DNA of 64,000 nt from contig DATBFG010000120.1 of the NCBI GenBank assembly GCA_036558645.1, positions 47,315 through 111,314 of the forward strand. Direction: 5' to 3'. The translations under genes were made by a program, and so were the position numbers. The DNA is from DATBFG01 sp036558645 (lineage in GTDB: Bacteria; Acidobacteriota; Terriglobia; Terriglobales; Acidobacteriaceae). Within the stretch, counting starts at the first letter, position 1. Every line of letters starts with the position of its first letter. Below, piece by piece: positions 1-8,649 of this stretch. The notes beneath the pieces are model-generated. The model made no database searches, had not been told where the DNA came from, and saw nothing but the letters and a program-made list of their open reading frames with translations.

Positions 1-1
1 G

Positions 2-1519
2 GTTGAAGCCAAGGTTGGTACGGTCCTGGCCGGGTTGGGCTTTGGAAAAGACGATTGGCACCGCGCGACCAGCGAGTTCTCCGGAGGCTGGCAGATGCGA
101 ATTGCCCTTGCCAAACTCCTGCTGCAACAACCCAATCTTCTACTGTTGGACGAGCCCACAAACCATCTGGATCTCGAGGCACGCAATTGGCTGGAAGAAT
201 ATCTCGCCGATTACCCGCATTCTTTTGTTCTAATTTCGCATGATCGGTACTTTCTCGATGTAACCGTCACCAAAATTGTCGAGATCTGGAACAAGAAGGT
301 TCACTTTTATCCGGGCAACTACGATAAGTACCTGGCAACCAAGACCCAACGGCTTGAGCAACTGGAAGCAGCTTATCGAAATCAGCGCGAACGGATCGAG
401 CAACTCGAAGTTTTCATCAACCGCTTCCGCTACACCGCTACAAAGGCAAAGCAGGTACAGAGCCGGATCAAAGAACTGGAGAAGATGGAGCGTATCGAGA
501 TTCCCCAGGAAGAACGTACCATCCACTTCTCCTTTCCGCAGCCGAAGGCCAGCGGCAGGATCGTCGCTGAGTTCGCAGATGTATCCAAGTCCTACGGCGA
601 GAAACAAGTATTTAGCAATGCAAGTTTCATGATCGAGCGTGGGGACCGAATCGCGTTAGTCGGCGTCAACGGCGCAGGAAAATCGACGCTCATCAAGCTA
701 CTGGCACACCAGGAACTGCCGACGGGCGGTGAATATCGCGAAGGTCACAATGTCCAGGCCGACTACTTCGCCCAGGATCAATATAAGGAATTGAATCCTG
801 ACAAGCGGATGATCGACGACATAGGCGAGTTCTCTCCCCGCTCGACGGAAACCGAGCTTCGTGGCCTGTTGGGTTGTTTTCTATTCTCTGCGGACGAGGT
901 CTACAAGCGGATTGGAGTGCTTTCCGGTGGCGAACGTAACCGTTACGCCCTTTTGCGCATGCTGCTACACCCCTCGAATTTCCTATTGCTCGATGAGCCT
1001 ACGAACCACCTAGATATGCGGGCAAAGGACGTCCTCCTTGACGCTCTCTCCTCATATAACGGCACCGTGGTTTTCGTCTCACACGATCGGTACTTTATCG
1101 ACAAGCTGGCAACGCGGGTATTTGAGATCGGTGCCGGCCGGGTCGAGGTTTATCCGGGAAATTACGAAGACTATATGTGGCGAAAACAGGGCGGCGCGGA
1201 AGCGCTTCAAGCCACAGTGTCCCAATCTCAGCCAACTATCCCTGGTAACGGCACACAGGGCGAGACCGCCGCTGAATCCAGCGCGAAATCAAAGCGGTTG
1301 AATCCCATCAAGCGCAAACAGATGGAGGATCGCTTCGCGGAATTGGAACAAAATATCTCCGAACTCGAGACCGTGATCGTCCAATGCGAAGGTGCTTTGC
1401 AAACTTTCGTCAGTGCCGAAGAGACCCAGCGCCTGACCCAAGATCTGGCGAACCATCGCGCCAAAATGCAGGAACAACTAGAGGAATGGGAAGAATTGGG
1501 GCAAACCTTGCAGGCTTGA
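2..1519 (+). CDS. ABC-F family ATPase, 5' end outside the window
   Basis: Cytosolic duplicated-ATPase protein of the ABC-F group (Uup/YheS/EttA type), which acts on ribosomes or nucleic acid and not as a transporter. The open frame runs in from the window edge, so the first Walker A is missing. Visible are the first signature (SGGWQMR) with DEPTNHLD, an inter-domain linker rich in E, Q and K, a second Walker A (GVNGAGKST, about residue 210 counted from the first internal Met), a second signature (LSGGERNR) with DEPTNHLD, and a charged C-terminal coiled coil of about 80 residues like the Uup/YheS tail. No transmembrane segment is seen, which fits ABC-F. Which subfamily it belongs to, and whether it has a role in antibiotic protection, cannot be told from this fragment. 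Confidence 0.93.
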   Translation, partial: VEAKVGTVLAGLGFGKDDWHRATSEFSGGWQMRIALAKLLLQQPNLLLLDEPTNHLDLEARNWLEEYLADYPHSFVLISHDRYFLDVTVTKIVEIWNKKVHFYPGNYDKYLATKTQRLEQLEAAYRNQRERIEQLEVFINRFRYTATKAKQVQSRIKELEKMERIEIPQEERTIHFSFPQPKASGRIVAEFADVSKSYGEKQVFSNASFMIERGDRIALVGVNGAGKSTLIKLLAHQELPTGGEYREGHNVQADYFAQDQYKELNPDKRMIDDIGEFSPRSTETELRGLLGCFLFSADEVYKRIGVLSGGERNRYALLRMLLHPSNFLLLDEPTNHLDMRAKDVLLDALSSYNGTVVFVSHDRYFIDKLATRVFEIGAGRVEVYPGNYEDYMWRKQGGAEALQATVSQSQPTIPGNGTQGETAAESSAKSKRLNPIKRKQMEDRFAELEQNISELETVIVQCEGALQTFVSAEETQRLTQDLANHRAKMQEQLEEWEELGQTLQA

Positions 1520-1681
1520 ACAACGCGTTTCCGGCCGTACACGCTCTTCCGTAACCTGCTTTTCCCTAAAGTACGTGCGATATTCAGCTTGGCCACGGCC
1601 AAAGAACTCGGCCGAAGCGAAGATTTACCGCACGCGTGCCGTTTTCCCCGGCCGCTCGGAAACTCAAGGAAGGGCGAAGCG

Positions 1682-2179
1682 ATGCTGCAGCCTTCAGATA
1701 ACACCAAGTCTCAGTTTTCCCCGAATCCCAACACCTACACTCCAGTCAAGACGGTTGCGCCTCCGCTCGAACAGGCCACTATTGGTCGTTCGCTCGTCAT
1801 CAAGGGCGAAGTGACCGGCGCCGAGTCGCTTTATGTGGACGGCCGCATCGAGGGCACTATCACATTGACGGATAACCGCGTTACCATTGGCCGGAATGGC
1901 AATGTTGCCGCCAACATCTCCGCCCGCGAAGTCGTGATCATGGGCAAAGTCACGGGCAACATCCAGTGCAGCGATCGGGTTGATATTCGCAGCGAAGGAT
2001 CGCTGACCGGTGACGTCGTGACGCAACGCATCAGCGTCGAAGACGGAGCCGTACTCAAGGGCAGCGTTCAAGTTCAGGCTTCTGGCCAGAAGAACGAAAA
2101 GCCCCAGGCGCAAAATCAGCCCAAGCCGGTCACAATTGACCAGCCCAAGGCCGCTGCCGCTACTGCGGGAGCTAATTAG
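1682..2179 (+). CDS. Bactofilin (polymer-forming cytoskeletal protein)
   Basis: Small protein (165 aa) with a proline-rich disordered N-terminus of about 35 residues. A right-handed beta-helix core follows, recognisable from IGRSLVIKGEVTG, LYVDGRIEGTI and the repeating G-x-[VI]-x-[AG] turns. A Gln/Lys/Pro-rich tail ends the protein. Bactofilins self-assemble into membrane-associated filaments that organise cell shape or wall synthesis. The start at 1682 is preferred over in-frame ATG 1589 because AAGGAAGGG lies 7 bases upstream and the resulting N-terminus is typical of the family. It is followed directly by an intrinsic terminator, so it is probably the last or only gene of its transcript. 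Confidence 0.9.
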   Translation: MLQPSDNTKSQFSPNPNTYTPVKTVAPPLEQATIGRSLVIKGEVTGAESLYVDGRIEGTITLTDNRVTIGRNGNVAANISAREVVIMGKVTGNIQCSDRVDIRSEGSLTGDVVTQRISVEDGAVLKGSVQVQASGQKNEKPQAQNQPKPVTIDQPKAAAATAGAN

Positions 2180-2197
2180 AGTTTCATGAGTTAGACT

Positions 2198-2229
2198 AGG
2201 GCGCTCGGAATGAGCGCCCTTTCTTTATT
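2198..2229 (+). terminator. Intrinsic terminator after the bactofilin gene
   Basis: A perfect 9-bp stem, AGGGCGCTC/GAGCGCCCT, with a 5-nt GGAAT loop is followed by the T-rich TTTCTTTATT. The T-tract lies only on the + strand side, so it should stop transcription coming from the bactofilin gene and protect the convergent msrB. Confidence 0.85.
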
Positions 2230-2232
2230 GGA

Positions 2233-2634
2233 CTATTTCTTGTCCCGCTCCAGGTCGAGCGACGCGGAATTCATGCAATAACGCAGCCCGGTGGGAGCTG
2301 GTCCATCCTCGAAAACATGGCCTAGGTGCGCGTCACAACGCGAGCAGCGAACCTCCGTCCGCACCATCCCATAGGTGCCATCGGTGTGGGAATTCACTGC
2401 ACTCTCTTCGACCGGCTGGGTAAAGCTGGGCCAGCCAGTCCCGGAATTGAATTTGGTTTCCGAACTGAAGAGTGGCTGGCCGCAGCAAACGCAGTTGTAA
2501 ACGCCGTGCTCTTTTGAATTCCAATACTTGCCGGTAAAGGCTGGTTCGGTGCCGGCTTCGCGCGTTACGTGATATTGATCTGGGGACAGTTGTTTTCGCC
2601 AATCCTCTTCCGATTTCGTAACCTTCTCTGCCAT
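2233..2634 (-). CDS. msrB: Peptide methionine-(R)-S-oxide reductase MsrB
   Basis: Reduces the R-epimer of methionine sulfoxide in proteins. The 133 aa length is normal for a stand-alone MsrB. The catalytic cysteine is C120 in RYCMNSAS. The structural zinc site is present as two CxxC pairs (C48/C51 and C97/C100). The family motifs GTGWPSF and HLGHVFxDGP are intact. There is no signal peptide, so it is cytosolic. Its 3' end converges on the bactofilin terminator; no neighbouring msrA is seen. Confidence 0.95.
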   Translation of the reverse strand: MAEKVTKSEEDWRKQLSPDQYHVTREAGTEPAFTGKYWNSKEHGVYNCVCCGQPLFSSETKFNSGTGWPSFTQPVEESAVNSHTDGTYGMVRTEVRCSRCDAHLGHVFEDGPAPTGLRYCMNSASLDLERDKK

Positions 2635-2729
2635 AAAAAATTACCCCTTACTCGTCGTTGACCTCTCGTGGCTGGCCTCAGGCCATGTGCCTTGATCATT
2701 GCTAACAACTAACGACCACCGACGAATGA

Positions 2730-4025
2730 CTAGATGTCAATAATCATATCTTCTAGGCGTGTCGGATACTTGTTGATGATCTCGCCCTTGTCCTTGCGAA
2801 CAACAACCGTATCCGAGTGTCGAAAGCCACCCCAGTCAGGATCGTACACTCCGGGTTCGCAACTGAAAGTCATTCCCTCACGAAGAACCGTTTTATCACC
2901 CTCGGCGATCCAGGGCGACTCGTGTCCCTCTAATCCGATTCCGTGCCCTGTACGATGTTTCAGGAATTTTTCAAATCCCGCCTTGCGAATCTGATCAAGG
3001 CTCATTTTGTCCACGTCTTCGGCAACGGCTCCATCTTTCAGGTTATCCGCCGCAATATCGTGAGCGGCAAGCATGGCATCGTAGAGGCGCTTGGCATAGT
3101 CGGTTGGTTTGCCGACACAGAAGGAACGCTCGCATTCGACCGTGTAGCCACCCACCTGCGCTCCGAGACTCAGGATCAGGGCATCGCCGCTCTTCAAGCG
3201 GTCGCTACTAGGAATGGAGTGGGGAAAGGCGGAGCGTTTACCAAACGGAACCAGGCCACCGAACGGTGGATCTACTCCCACGCCAACTACATCCTTCAAC
3301 TCCTTTGCCATTTTGTCGGCGACTGCGTCAGCCGTTGCCTTCAGTATCTCGTTCTCGCTGGCGTTTCCGTTTTTCTGGACGAACTCGCGTCCAGCTTGCA
3401 CGGTGAAATCGGCAAAGTACATGGCCCTCCGCATGACGTTGATTTCATCTTCGTCTTTGATCCAGCGCAGCTGTTCAATCATGTCGCCAGAGTTGACCAG
3501 GGTCGCCTTAGGAGCGCCGAGTTTGATCTGGCTCATACGCGCGGGGGTTGGCTCTTCGATCCCAATGCGTCCGCTGCCGAAGCCACGCTTCGCCACCCGC
3601 TCGAAGATCCAGCGGACTCGGTTCACGGGGCCGGGGAAGTCGAAATAGGACTCGTAATCCTTCACCCACCACAGCTTCACCTGATCCGACTCCAGTTCGG
3701 GGATGAATAACACAGGCTCGCCCGACTCCGGAATCAGCGCAGCAAGAGGCCGTTCCGTGGGAACGTGAAAATAACCTGTCGTATAGATGACGTTGGTGGC
3801 GTTCAGCAGTAGGAGGGCGTTCAGCTTCCGCTTCTTCATCTCTTGCTGGACCTGCTGAATCTTCCGACGATACCAATCCGGCTGCAGTCGATCGTGCGCC
3901 GCAACGTCAGGCACAGCAGCAGCGATGTTAAGCCTCCGAGTTTTTCCAAAGCTGCTGACACCCGCTGTCACGCTCAGTGCTGCCGCTCCAGCTGCCGTGC
4001 GCAAGAATTGCCGTCGATTTGCCAT
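2730..4025 (-). CDS. Tat-exported M24 (creatinase/prolidase-fold) protein with altered metal site
   Basis: 431 aa. The N-terminus has a twin-arginine signal (NRRQFLRT plus an Ala-rich hydrophobic stretch, residues 4-25), then a creatinase-type N-domain and a C-terminal M24 pita-bread domain. The usual metal ligands D-D-H-E-E read S286 (ILSLGAQ), E297 (GYTVECER), H361 (TGHGIG), E390 (CEPGVY) and S404 (RHSDT). Two ligands are lost and one is conservatively changed. Known M24 members without metal, such as creatinase, keep the His and Glu for acid-base chemistry, so hydrolase activity is still possible. It lies at the edge of the catabolic island and is divergent to the FAH gene. An annotation as Xaa-Pro aminopeptidase would be unsafe. 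Confidence 0.85.
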   Translation of the reverse strand: MANRRQFLRTAAGAAALSVTAGVSSFGKTRRLNIAAAVPDVAAHDRLQPDWYRRKIQQVQQEMKKRKLNALLLLNATNVIYTTGYFHVPTERPLAALIPESGEPVLFIPELESDQVKLWWVKDYESYFDFPGPVNRVRWIFERVAKRGFGSGRIGIEEPTPARMSQIKLGAPKATLVNSGDMIEQLRWIKDEDEINVMRRAMYFADFTVQAGREFVQKNGNASENEILKATADAVADKMAKELKDVVGVGVDPPFGGLVPFGKRSAFPHSIPSSDRLKSGDALILSLGAQVGGYTVECERSFCVGKPTDYAKRLYDAMLAAHDIAADNLKDGAVAEDVDKMSLDQIRKAGFEKFLKHRTGHGIGLEGHESPWIAEGDKTVLREGMTFSCEPGVYDPDWGGFRHSDTVVVRKDKGEIINKYPTRLEDMIIDI

Positions 4026-4210
4026 AGGGTCTCCCGCCTACCTTAGGTGAATAAATGCAAAGCGGATTATCTTAACCTAAGCGGCAAAGCTGTTGCGTGG
4101 GATCGGCCGGCATTCCAAAAGCCGCCTACACGCAGGCAGTGCCCGGCCTGGCGTTCTAGACAACTGGCGCACGCCTCAATAAACTTTTGAAAGCTGCTTC
4201 GTGCACTCTT

Positions 4211-5242
4211 ATGAAACTCGTCACATTTGAAACTGCCTCGCGTCAATCTTCGATCGGCGCTGTCACGTCGGATGGCAAGATTATCGATCTGCACGCCGCC
4301 TGCGCACTTTACCTGCGGGATGTGGAGAACGAAAACGCCTTCAATCGTCTAGCCGACGCGCTGGTTCCAGCCAACATGCTGGCATTATTCGAAGGCGGGG
4401 ACACCAGTCTTGAAGCCGCCCACAAGGCTCTCGATTACGTATTACATCAGGGGCAGAGCACCATGGGGGCACGGGGCGAGACCATCTTCTATGGAATTGA
4501 CGAAGTCGCGCTAAAGGCGCCGATCATTCCAAAGAAGTTCTTCCATACTGCCGGAAATTTCCGCGAGCACCACGAAGAAGCCACCAAGGCGGGCTTTTCC
4601 CACCCTGTCATGCCGTGGATTGTGTTCTTTCAGAACGTCGATGCCATCATCGGGCACGAAGACGCCGTGATCTATCCCGAGCATCTGACCTCGGAACTGG
4701 ATTACGAACTGGAACTCGCTGTAGTTTTAAAGAAGTCGGGCAAACACTTCACGCCGGAGGACGCTTCTGACTACATCGGCGGATACGTCATCTTTAATGA
4801 CATCACGGCCCGTGACATTCAACGGCGCGAAATGAAGTCCGGCGTATTCAGCTTCTGCAAGGGAATCGACACATTCTGTCCCTTGGGCCCTTGGATCGTG
4901 ACCGCGGATGAGATTCCTGACCCACATAACCTGGCGATGGAATTGCGGGTCAACGGCGAGTCTCGCCAGCGCTCACACTCTGGCAAGATGTCGGTGAAGA
5001 TTCCGGAGATTCTGTCGCACTATTCACCAATGGGATACAGCGCCGGAGACGTGGTTTCAACGGGAACGGTTTCCGGTGTGGCAGCCTTCAGCGGCGATCC
5101 TAAGGCTTGGTACTTGAAACCAGGGGATGTGATGGAATGTGAGATAGAACAAATCGGCGTTCTAAGAAACCGTGTCATCTCCTGGAAGGAAGCCTACGGC
5201 CGTGAGCCAGCAGCCATGGCGACGCAGGAAGCGTTGAAGTAG
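4211..5242 (+). CDS. Fumarylacetoacetate hydrolase (FAH) family protein
   Basis: 343 aa. An N-terminal FAH_N-like region of about 75 residues is followed by the FAH fold. The divalent-metal ligands are visible as E166 and E168 (DYELELAV) and D197 (FNDITARD). The family hydrolyses or hydrates beta-diketone or acylpyruvate-type acids, cleaving C-C bonds at the end of aromatic and heterocycle pathways; the exact substrate cannot be read from sequence. Start 4211 is used because the protein then begins MKLVTFET as in relatives; an in-frame ATG at 4187 adds eight atypical residues. It is co-directional with the next gene (32-bp gap) and divergent from the Tat-M24 gene, so the 4026-4210 gap probably holds both promoters. 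Confidence 0.9.
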   Translation: MKLVTFETASRQSSIGAVTSDGKIIDLHAACALYLRDVENENAFNRLADALVPANMLALFEGGDTSLEAAHKALDYVLHQGQSTMGARGETIFYGIDEVALKAPIIPKKFFHTAGNFREHHEEATKAGFSHPVMPWIVFFQNVDAIIGHEDAVIYPEHLTSELDYELELAVVLKKSGKHFTPEDASDYIGGYVIFNDITARDIQRREMKSGVFSFCKGIDTFCPLGPWIVTADEIPDPHNLAMELRVNGESRQRSHSGKMSVKIPEILSHYSPMGYSAGDVVSTGTVSGVAAFSGDPKAWYLKPGDVMECEIEQIGVLRNRVISWKEAYGREPAAMATQEALK

Positions 5243-5274
5243 ATTTTACAAATTTATTTGGATTAGATGATGCA

Positions 5275-6459
5275 ATGAGCAACAACTCCAAAATCTGGGT
5301 AAGTGAACTGAATGCACGGCCCGACATTCGCTCTGCCTTTCCTTCACAAACGGTTCGCTTTTATGACACGACCCTCCGCGATGGCGAGCAGACCGTGGGA
5401 GTGGTCCTCTCGCCAAAGCAAAAGCTCGAGATTGCCCTCAAGCTCGATGGACTTGGGGTAAGCCGCATTGAGGCAGGCTTTCCGCGTGTGTCTCCTGAAG
5501 ATGCAGAAGCCATTCAACTGATGCAGAAGGCCGGCATTAAAGCCGAACTCTGGGGCTTCTCGCGAGCCGTGAAAGCGGATGTTGACGAGCTCGTCCGGCT
5601 GGGACTCAAGTTTTCCGTTATCGAAGCGCCCACCAGCGATATCAAGATGAAGGCCTATGGATTGTCGCGCGAAGAGGTGCTCCGCCGTGTCACTGATGCC
5701 GTGTCAGCCGCGCGACAGAATGGCATCAGAGTGGCCTTTTTTGCTGTCGACGGAACCCGCACAGACCTTGGCTTCCTGAAACAGATTTACCTCGCGGCGA
5801 TCGAGGCAGGAGCGGCTGAAATTGTTGTGGTGGATACGATCGGTGCCTGCGGCCCGGAGGCCGTCGAATTCCTGGTGCGTGAAGTCTGCGCATGGGTCGG
5901 CCGAAACGTTCCTGTGCACTATCACGGCCACAATGATTTTGGGATGGCCACTGCCTGCGCCGTCGCAGCAGTAAGAGGCGGCGCATCCTGGATACAGGGA
6001 ACCATCAACGGAATGGGCGAACGAGCAGGCAATGCTGATATTTGCGAGATCGCATTAGCTTTGAGATGTCTCTACAACGTTCCGGTGGCTCTTGAGCTCA
6101 CTAAAGTGCGTGAAGTCTCACAGGCCGTGTGTCAGGCTGCAGGGTACTCCGTCGACGCGTGGAAGCCCTTAGTGGGCGACAACCTGTTCATGCGTGAGAG
6201 TGGCGCTGTCGCTAGCCAATTTCACATTCCGGAAGCGATTGAGCCCTATTCGTCTGAGTTGGTGAATGCGCGTCGCAGCATTGTGCTAGGCAAGAAGAGC
6301 GGCCTCGACAGCATCGCGCTCAAAGCAAAGGAACTGAATCTTGCAGTCAACCAGGAACAACGTGCTCCCATTCTTGCCGCTGTCAAGAAGCGGGCTACCG
6401 CTAAACGTGGACTGCTCAGCGATGACGAATTTCGGCAGATCGTCGCGGAACTTGCCTAG
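5275..6459 (+). CDS. DRE-TIM metallolyase, homocitrate/isopropylmalate synthase-like
   Basis: 394 aa TIM-barrel enzyme of the HMGL-like superfamily. The signature RFYDTTLRDGEQ (R35-D36) opens the barrel, the metal-binding HGHND is at 217-221, and NGMGERAGN starts near residue 245. The C-terminal allosteric LeuA dimer domain is absent, which is typical of homocitrate-synthase-like and aldolase-type members and argues against a classical leucine-pathway LeuA. The family joins or splits acyl-CoA and 2-oxoacids. Placed directly after an FAH hydrolase, it probably handles a 2-oxoacid from the island pathway (inference). A role in lysine or citramalate synthesis is the alternative; no biosynthetic neighbours support it. 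Confidence 0.85.
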   Translation: MSNNSKIWVSELNARPDIRSAFPSQTVRFYDTTLRDGEQTVGVVLSPKQKLEIALKLDGLGVSRIEAGFPRVSPEDAEAIQLMQKAGIKAELWGFSRAVKADVDELVRLGLKFSVIEAPTSDIKMKAYGLSREEVLRRVTDAVSAARQNGIRVAFFAVDGTRTDLGFLKQIYLAAIEAGAAEIVVVDTIGACGPEAVEFLVREVCAWVGRNVPVHYHGHNDFGMATACAVAAVRGGASWIQGTINGMGERAGNADICEIALALRCLYNVPVALELTKVREVSQAVCQAAGYSVDAWKPLVGDNLFMRESGAVASQFHIPEAIEPYSSELVNARRSIVLGKKSGLDSIALKAKELNLAVNQEQRAPILAAVKKRATAKRGLLSDDEFRQIVAELA

Positions 6460-6497
6460 TAGCCGCCACGGCATTCGCGGCGACCAAAATACTTCCT

Positions 6498-7562
6498 CTA
6501 CCGAAAGTGCGGCAGCACTGCGTCGCCAAACAATTTCGCCTGACCGGTGCGATCGTCTCCCCATATCTCCAGCATGATGTGCGTACACCCTGCATCGCGG
6601 TATTCCTGAATGCGCGCAACGCACTCGTCCGGCGTCCCGGCAATCGGACAAACTTTCCGCAGAATGTCATCAGTGACGGCCTTGGCGGCAGCTTTACGGC
6701 CACCCTTTTCCATGGCCTCGGCAATCGGACGCAATTCATCAAAGGTCAGCCCCGCAGACTCTAGCAACACATTGGCAGACCCCTTGATGTTCTGAACTTT
6801 GTTTGCCAGGTACATCGCAGCCTGTTCTCGGGCGCCTTCCTTGCCTGCTTTCGAATCACGCCCAATGCTGCCAACAATCACTGAGCCAACGGCAAGTGAG
6901 GAAGGATCCTTCCCTGCCTTCTTTGCTCCCTCTTCCATGTTCTTCTTCGAATAGCGGACAAATGCGGGAGTAGTGATACTCGCTGTGAGCAACCCATCGC
7001 TGATTGCGCCCGACATCTTTTGCATGACTGGGCCGGTGCCTGCAACGTAGATGGGAGGCACGCCTCGGGGAGTATGTGCGTCCGCCTTCAGCGCTGGAAC
7101 GTCGGCGACAAAAACTTTTCCTTGGTAACGAAAAGCCTCACCAGAGAGCACGCCACGCACCACATCGATACTTTCGCGCATAACGGTTGCAGGGCCGACT
7201 TTTTCGCCCTCGCCTTCACCAATCTCCTTCATGAAGATTTTCGACGCTCCGAGACCGAGCAGGAATCGATCTCCAGCCAGATCCTGCATGACGCGCGCCT
7301 CCATGGCGATCTGCACGGGATGGCGCGTGTATGGAGAGATAATTCCCCAGCCGAGTTGAATGCGCTGTGTCGCCGCGGCAATCACCGCCAATACTGCCGT
7401 CGAAGAACGAGCTTCGAAGGAATGCTTACGCCACCATGGATAAGCCTCGGCAATCCAGAACGCATCAAACCCCGCCTGCTCGCAGGCCTTTGCCATGGCA
7501 ACGGTTTCGTGGACAGGCTCCATGCTGAGTTGCAAGACACCGATGTTAAAAGGAATGGTCAT
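6498..7562 (-). CDS. LLM-class (luciferase-like) oxidoreductase, probably F420-dependent
   Basis: 354 aa TIM-barrel flavin/F420 oxidoreductase. Features are the N-terminal NIGVLQLSMEP strand, QLGWGIISPYTRHPVQIAMEA, FLLGLGAS (cofactor phosphate region) and a C-terminal AGTPDECVARIQEYRDAG segment, resembling methylenetetrahydromethanopterin-reductase-like members. This subgroup usually uses F420H2; the cofactor cannot be proved from sequence, but a full F420 pathway lies 17 kb away in the same island. The start at 7562 gives MTIPFNIG; an earlier in-frame start at 7613 adds 17 residues unlike the family. It is the last gene of the leftward run and ends 38 bases from the convergent DRE-TIM gene. 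Confidence 0.85.
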   Translation of the reverse strand: MTIPFNIGVLQLSMEPVHETVAMAKACEQAGFDAFWIAEAYPWWRKHSFEARSSTAVLAVIAAATQRIQLGWGIISPYTRHPVQIAMEARVMQDLAGDRFLLGLGASKIFMKEIGEGEGEKVGPATVMRESIDVVRGVLSGEAFRYQGKVFVADVPALKADAHTPRGVPPIYVAGTGPVMQKMSGAISDGLLTASITTPAFVRYSKKNMEEGAKKAGKDPSSLAVGSVIVGSIGRDSKAGKEGAREQAAMYLANKVQNIKGSANVLLESAGLTFDELRPIAEAMEKGGRKAAAKAVTDDILRKVCPIAGTPDECVARIQEYRDAGCTHIMLEIWGDDRTGQAKLFGDAVLPHFR

Positions 7563-7628
7563 GATTTCTCGCCGTTCGAAAAAACTAGATTGATTTTTTG
7601 GCACCTTCCGCAAGCTGACCGCGGATGG

Positions 7629-8552
7629 TTATTCAGGATCTTTCCACGAATGTTCCAGTCCTTTGACCAACTCGTATAGAGCCTTATTCAGAGGTGTAGG
7701 CACGCCCACTTTTTCTCCCCATTGCACGATAGCGCCGTTCATAAAGTCGACTTCCGTCTGTCGCTTGGCCATTACATCCTGCAACATGCTGGCACGGTGC
7801 TTGCCGGGAGCGTTCGCACCTTTCGCCACCATTTGTCTGGGATCGCCGTGCAGCGTGATGCCGAGCTTCTGTGCGACCGATTCGCCTTCAGCAATCAGGT
7901 CTTCGAATAATTGCCCGGTAGGGGCAAACCGCGCTGCGGCACCGTGATGCAACAGGGTCAGAGCGCCTACCGGATTGCTGGAAGCGTTGAAGATCAACTT
8001 CGTCCACTGTGCGCCACGCGCATCTTCCAATGCGATCGTGTTCATTCCTGAGCGCGTCATAAATCCCGCGAGTTCCTCGACTCGCTCCATCGGCGTATTG
8101 GTAGGCTCAAATGGACCAATCCACGTGTCTCCAGCAATGTCGTAACCAATGTGCCCGGGTGCAATCGGATGGCCTGCCGGGAAGGTCGTCCCGCGGATCA
8201 CGAACTTCACGTGCTCCGCGATGATCTCTTCGTTTCCGACTCCGTTTTGAACGGAGCAGACGGCGCTTTTGTCTCCGAAAACGTGAGCGACTTGCGCGAT
8301 CGCGTTTCGGGTGTGAATTGCCTTGGTCGCGACGATACCGTATTCGCACTGCGGCAATTCTTTCGGATTGCTGGTCGCATTCAGTTTCGCGGTGAACTCA
8401 GCGGCGCCGGAGAGCCTGAGTCCATGAGTTCGGATCGCGTCTGTATGTTCTTTCCAGACATCGTAGGCCCACACCTCAACTTGGCCAGCTTTCGCCAGGT
8501 GTGCGGCGAAAAGGCTGCCGACAGCTCCACATCCGATTACGCAGATTCGCAT
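7629..8552 (-). CDS. Ketopantoate reductase-like (PanE/ApbA family) dehydrogenase
   Basis: 307 aa. A Rossmann GCGAVGS motif at the N-terminus is followed by the C-terminal helical domain of PanE. The catalytic and substrate residues of PanE have counterparts here: Asn in QNG, Lys in QWTKLIFNAS and Glu in TEVDF. It is a clear paralogue of the gene at 12303-13271, sharing IRGTTF, W-x-GPFEP and ALEDAR-x-AQW. Two copies inside a catabolic run make a role in pantothenate synthesis unlikely; interconversion of a branched 2-hydroxy/2-oxo acid of the pathway fits better (inference). The upstream gap of 97 bases to the M24 gene is the largest in this part of the run. Confidence 0.85.
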   Translation of the reverse strand: MRICVIGCGAVGSLFAAHLAKAGQVEVWAYDVWKEHTDAIRTHGLRLSGAAEFTAKLNATSNPKELPQCEYGIVATKAIHTRNAIAQVAHVFGDKSAVCSVQNGVGNEEIIAEHVKFVIRGTTFPAGHPIAPGHIGYDIAGDTWIGPFEPTNTPMERVEELAGFMTRSGMNTIALEDARGAQWTKLIFNASSNPVGALTLLHHGAAARFAPTGQLFEDLIAEGESVAQKLGITLHGDPRQMVAKGANAPGKHRASMLQDVMAKRQTEVDFMNGAIVQWGEKVGVPTPLNKALYELVKGLEHSWKDPE

Positions 8553-8649
8553 GAATTCTTACTAAGAAGTTAAGAGCTAGAATGCAGAAGCGAAAGGCAG
8601 GCTGCAAATCGTCGTCTGCACTCTCACTTATCACTCTGCATCTACATTT

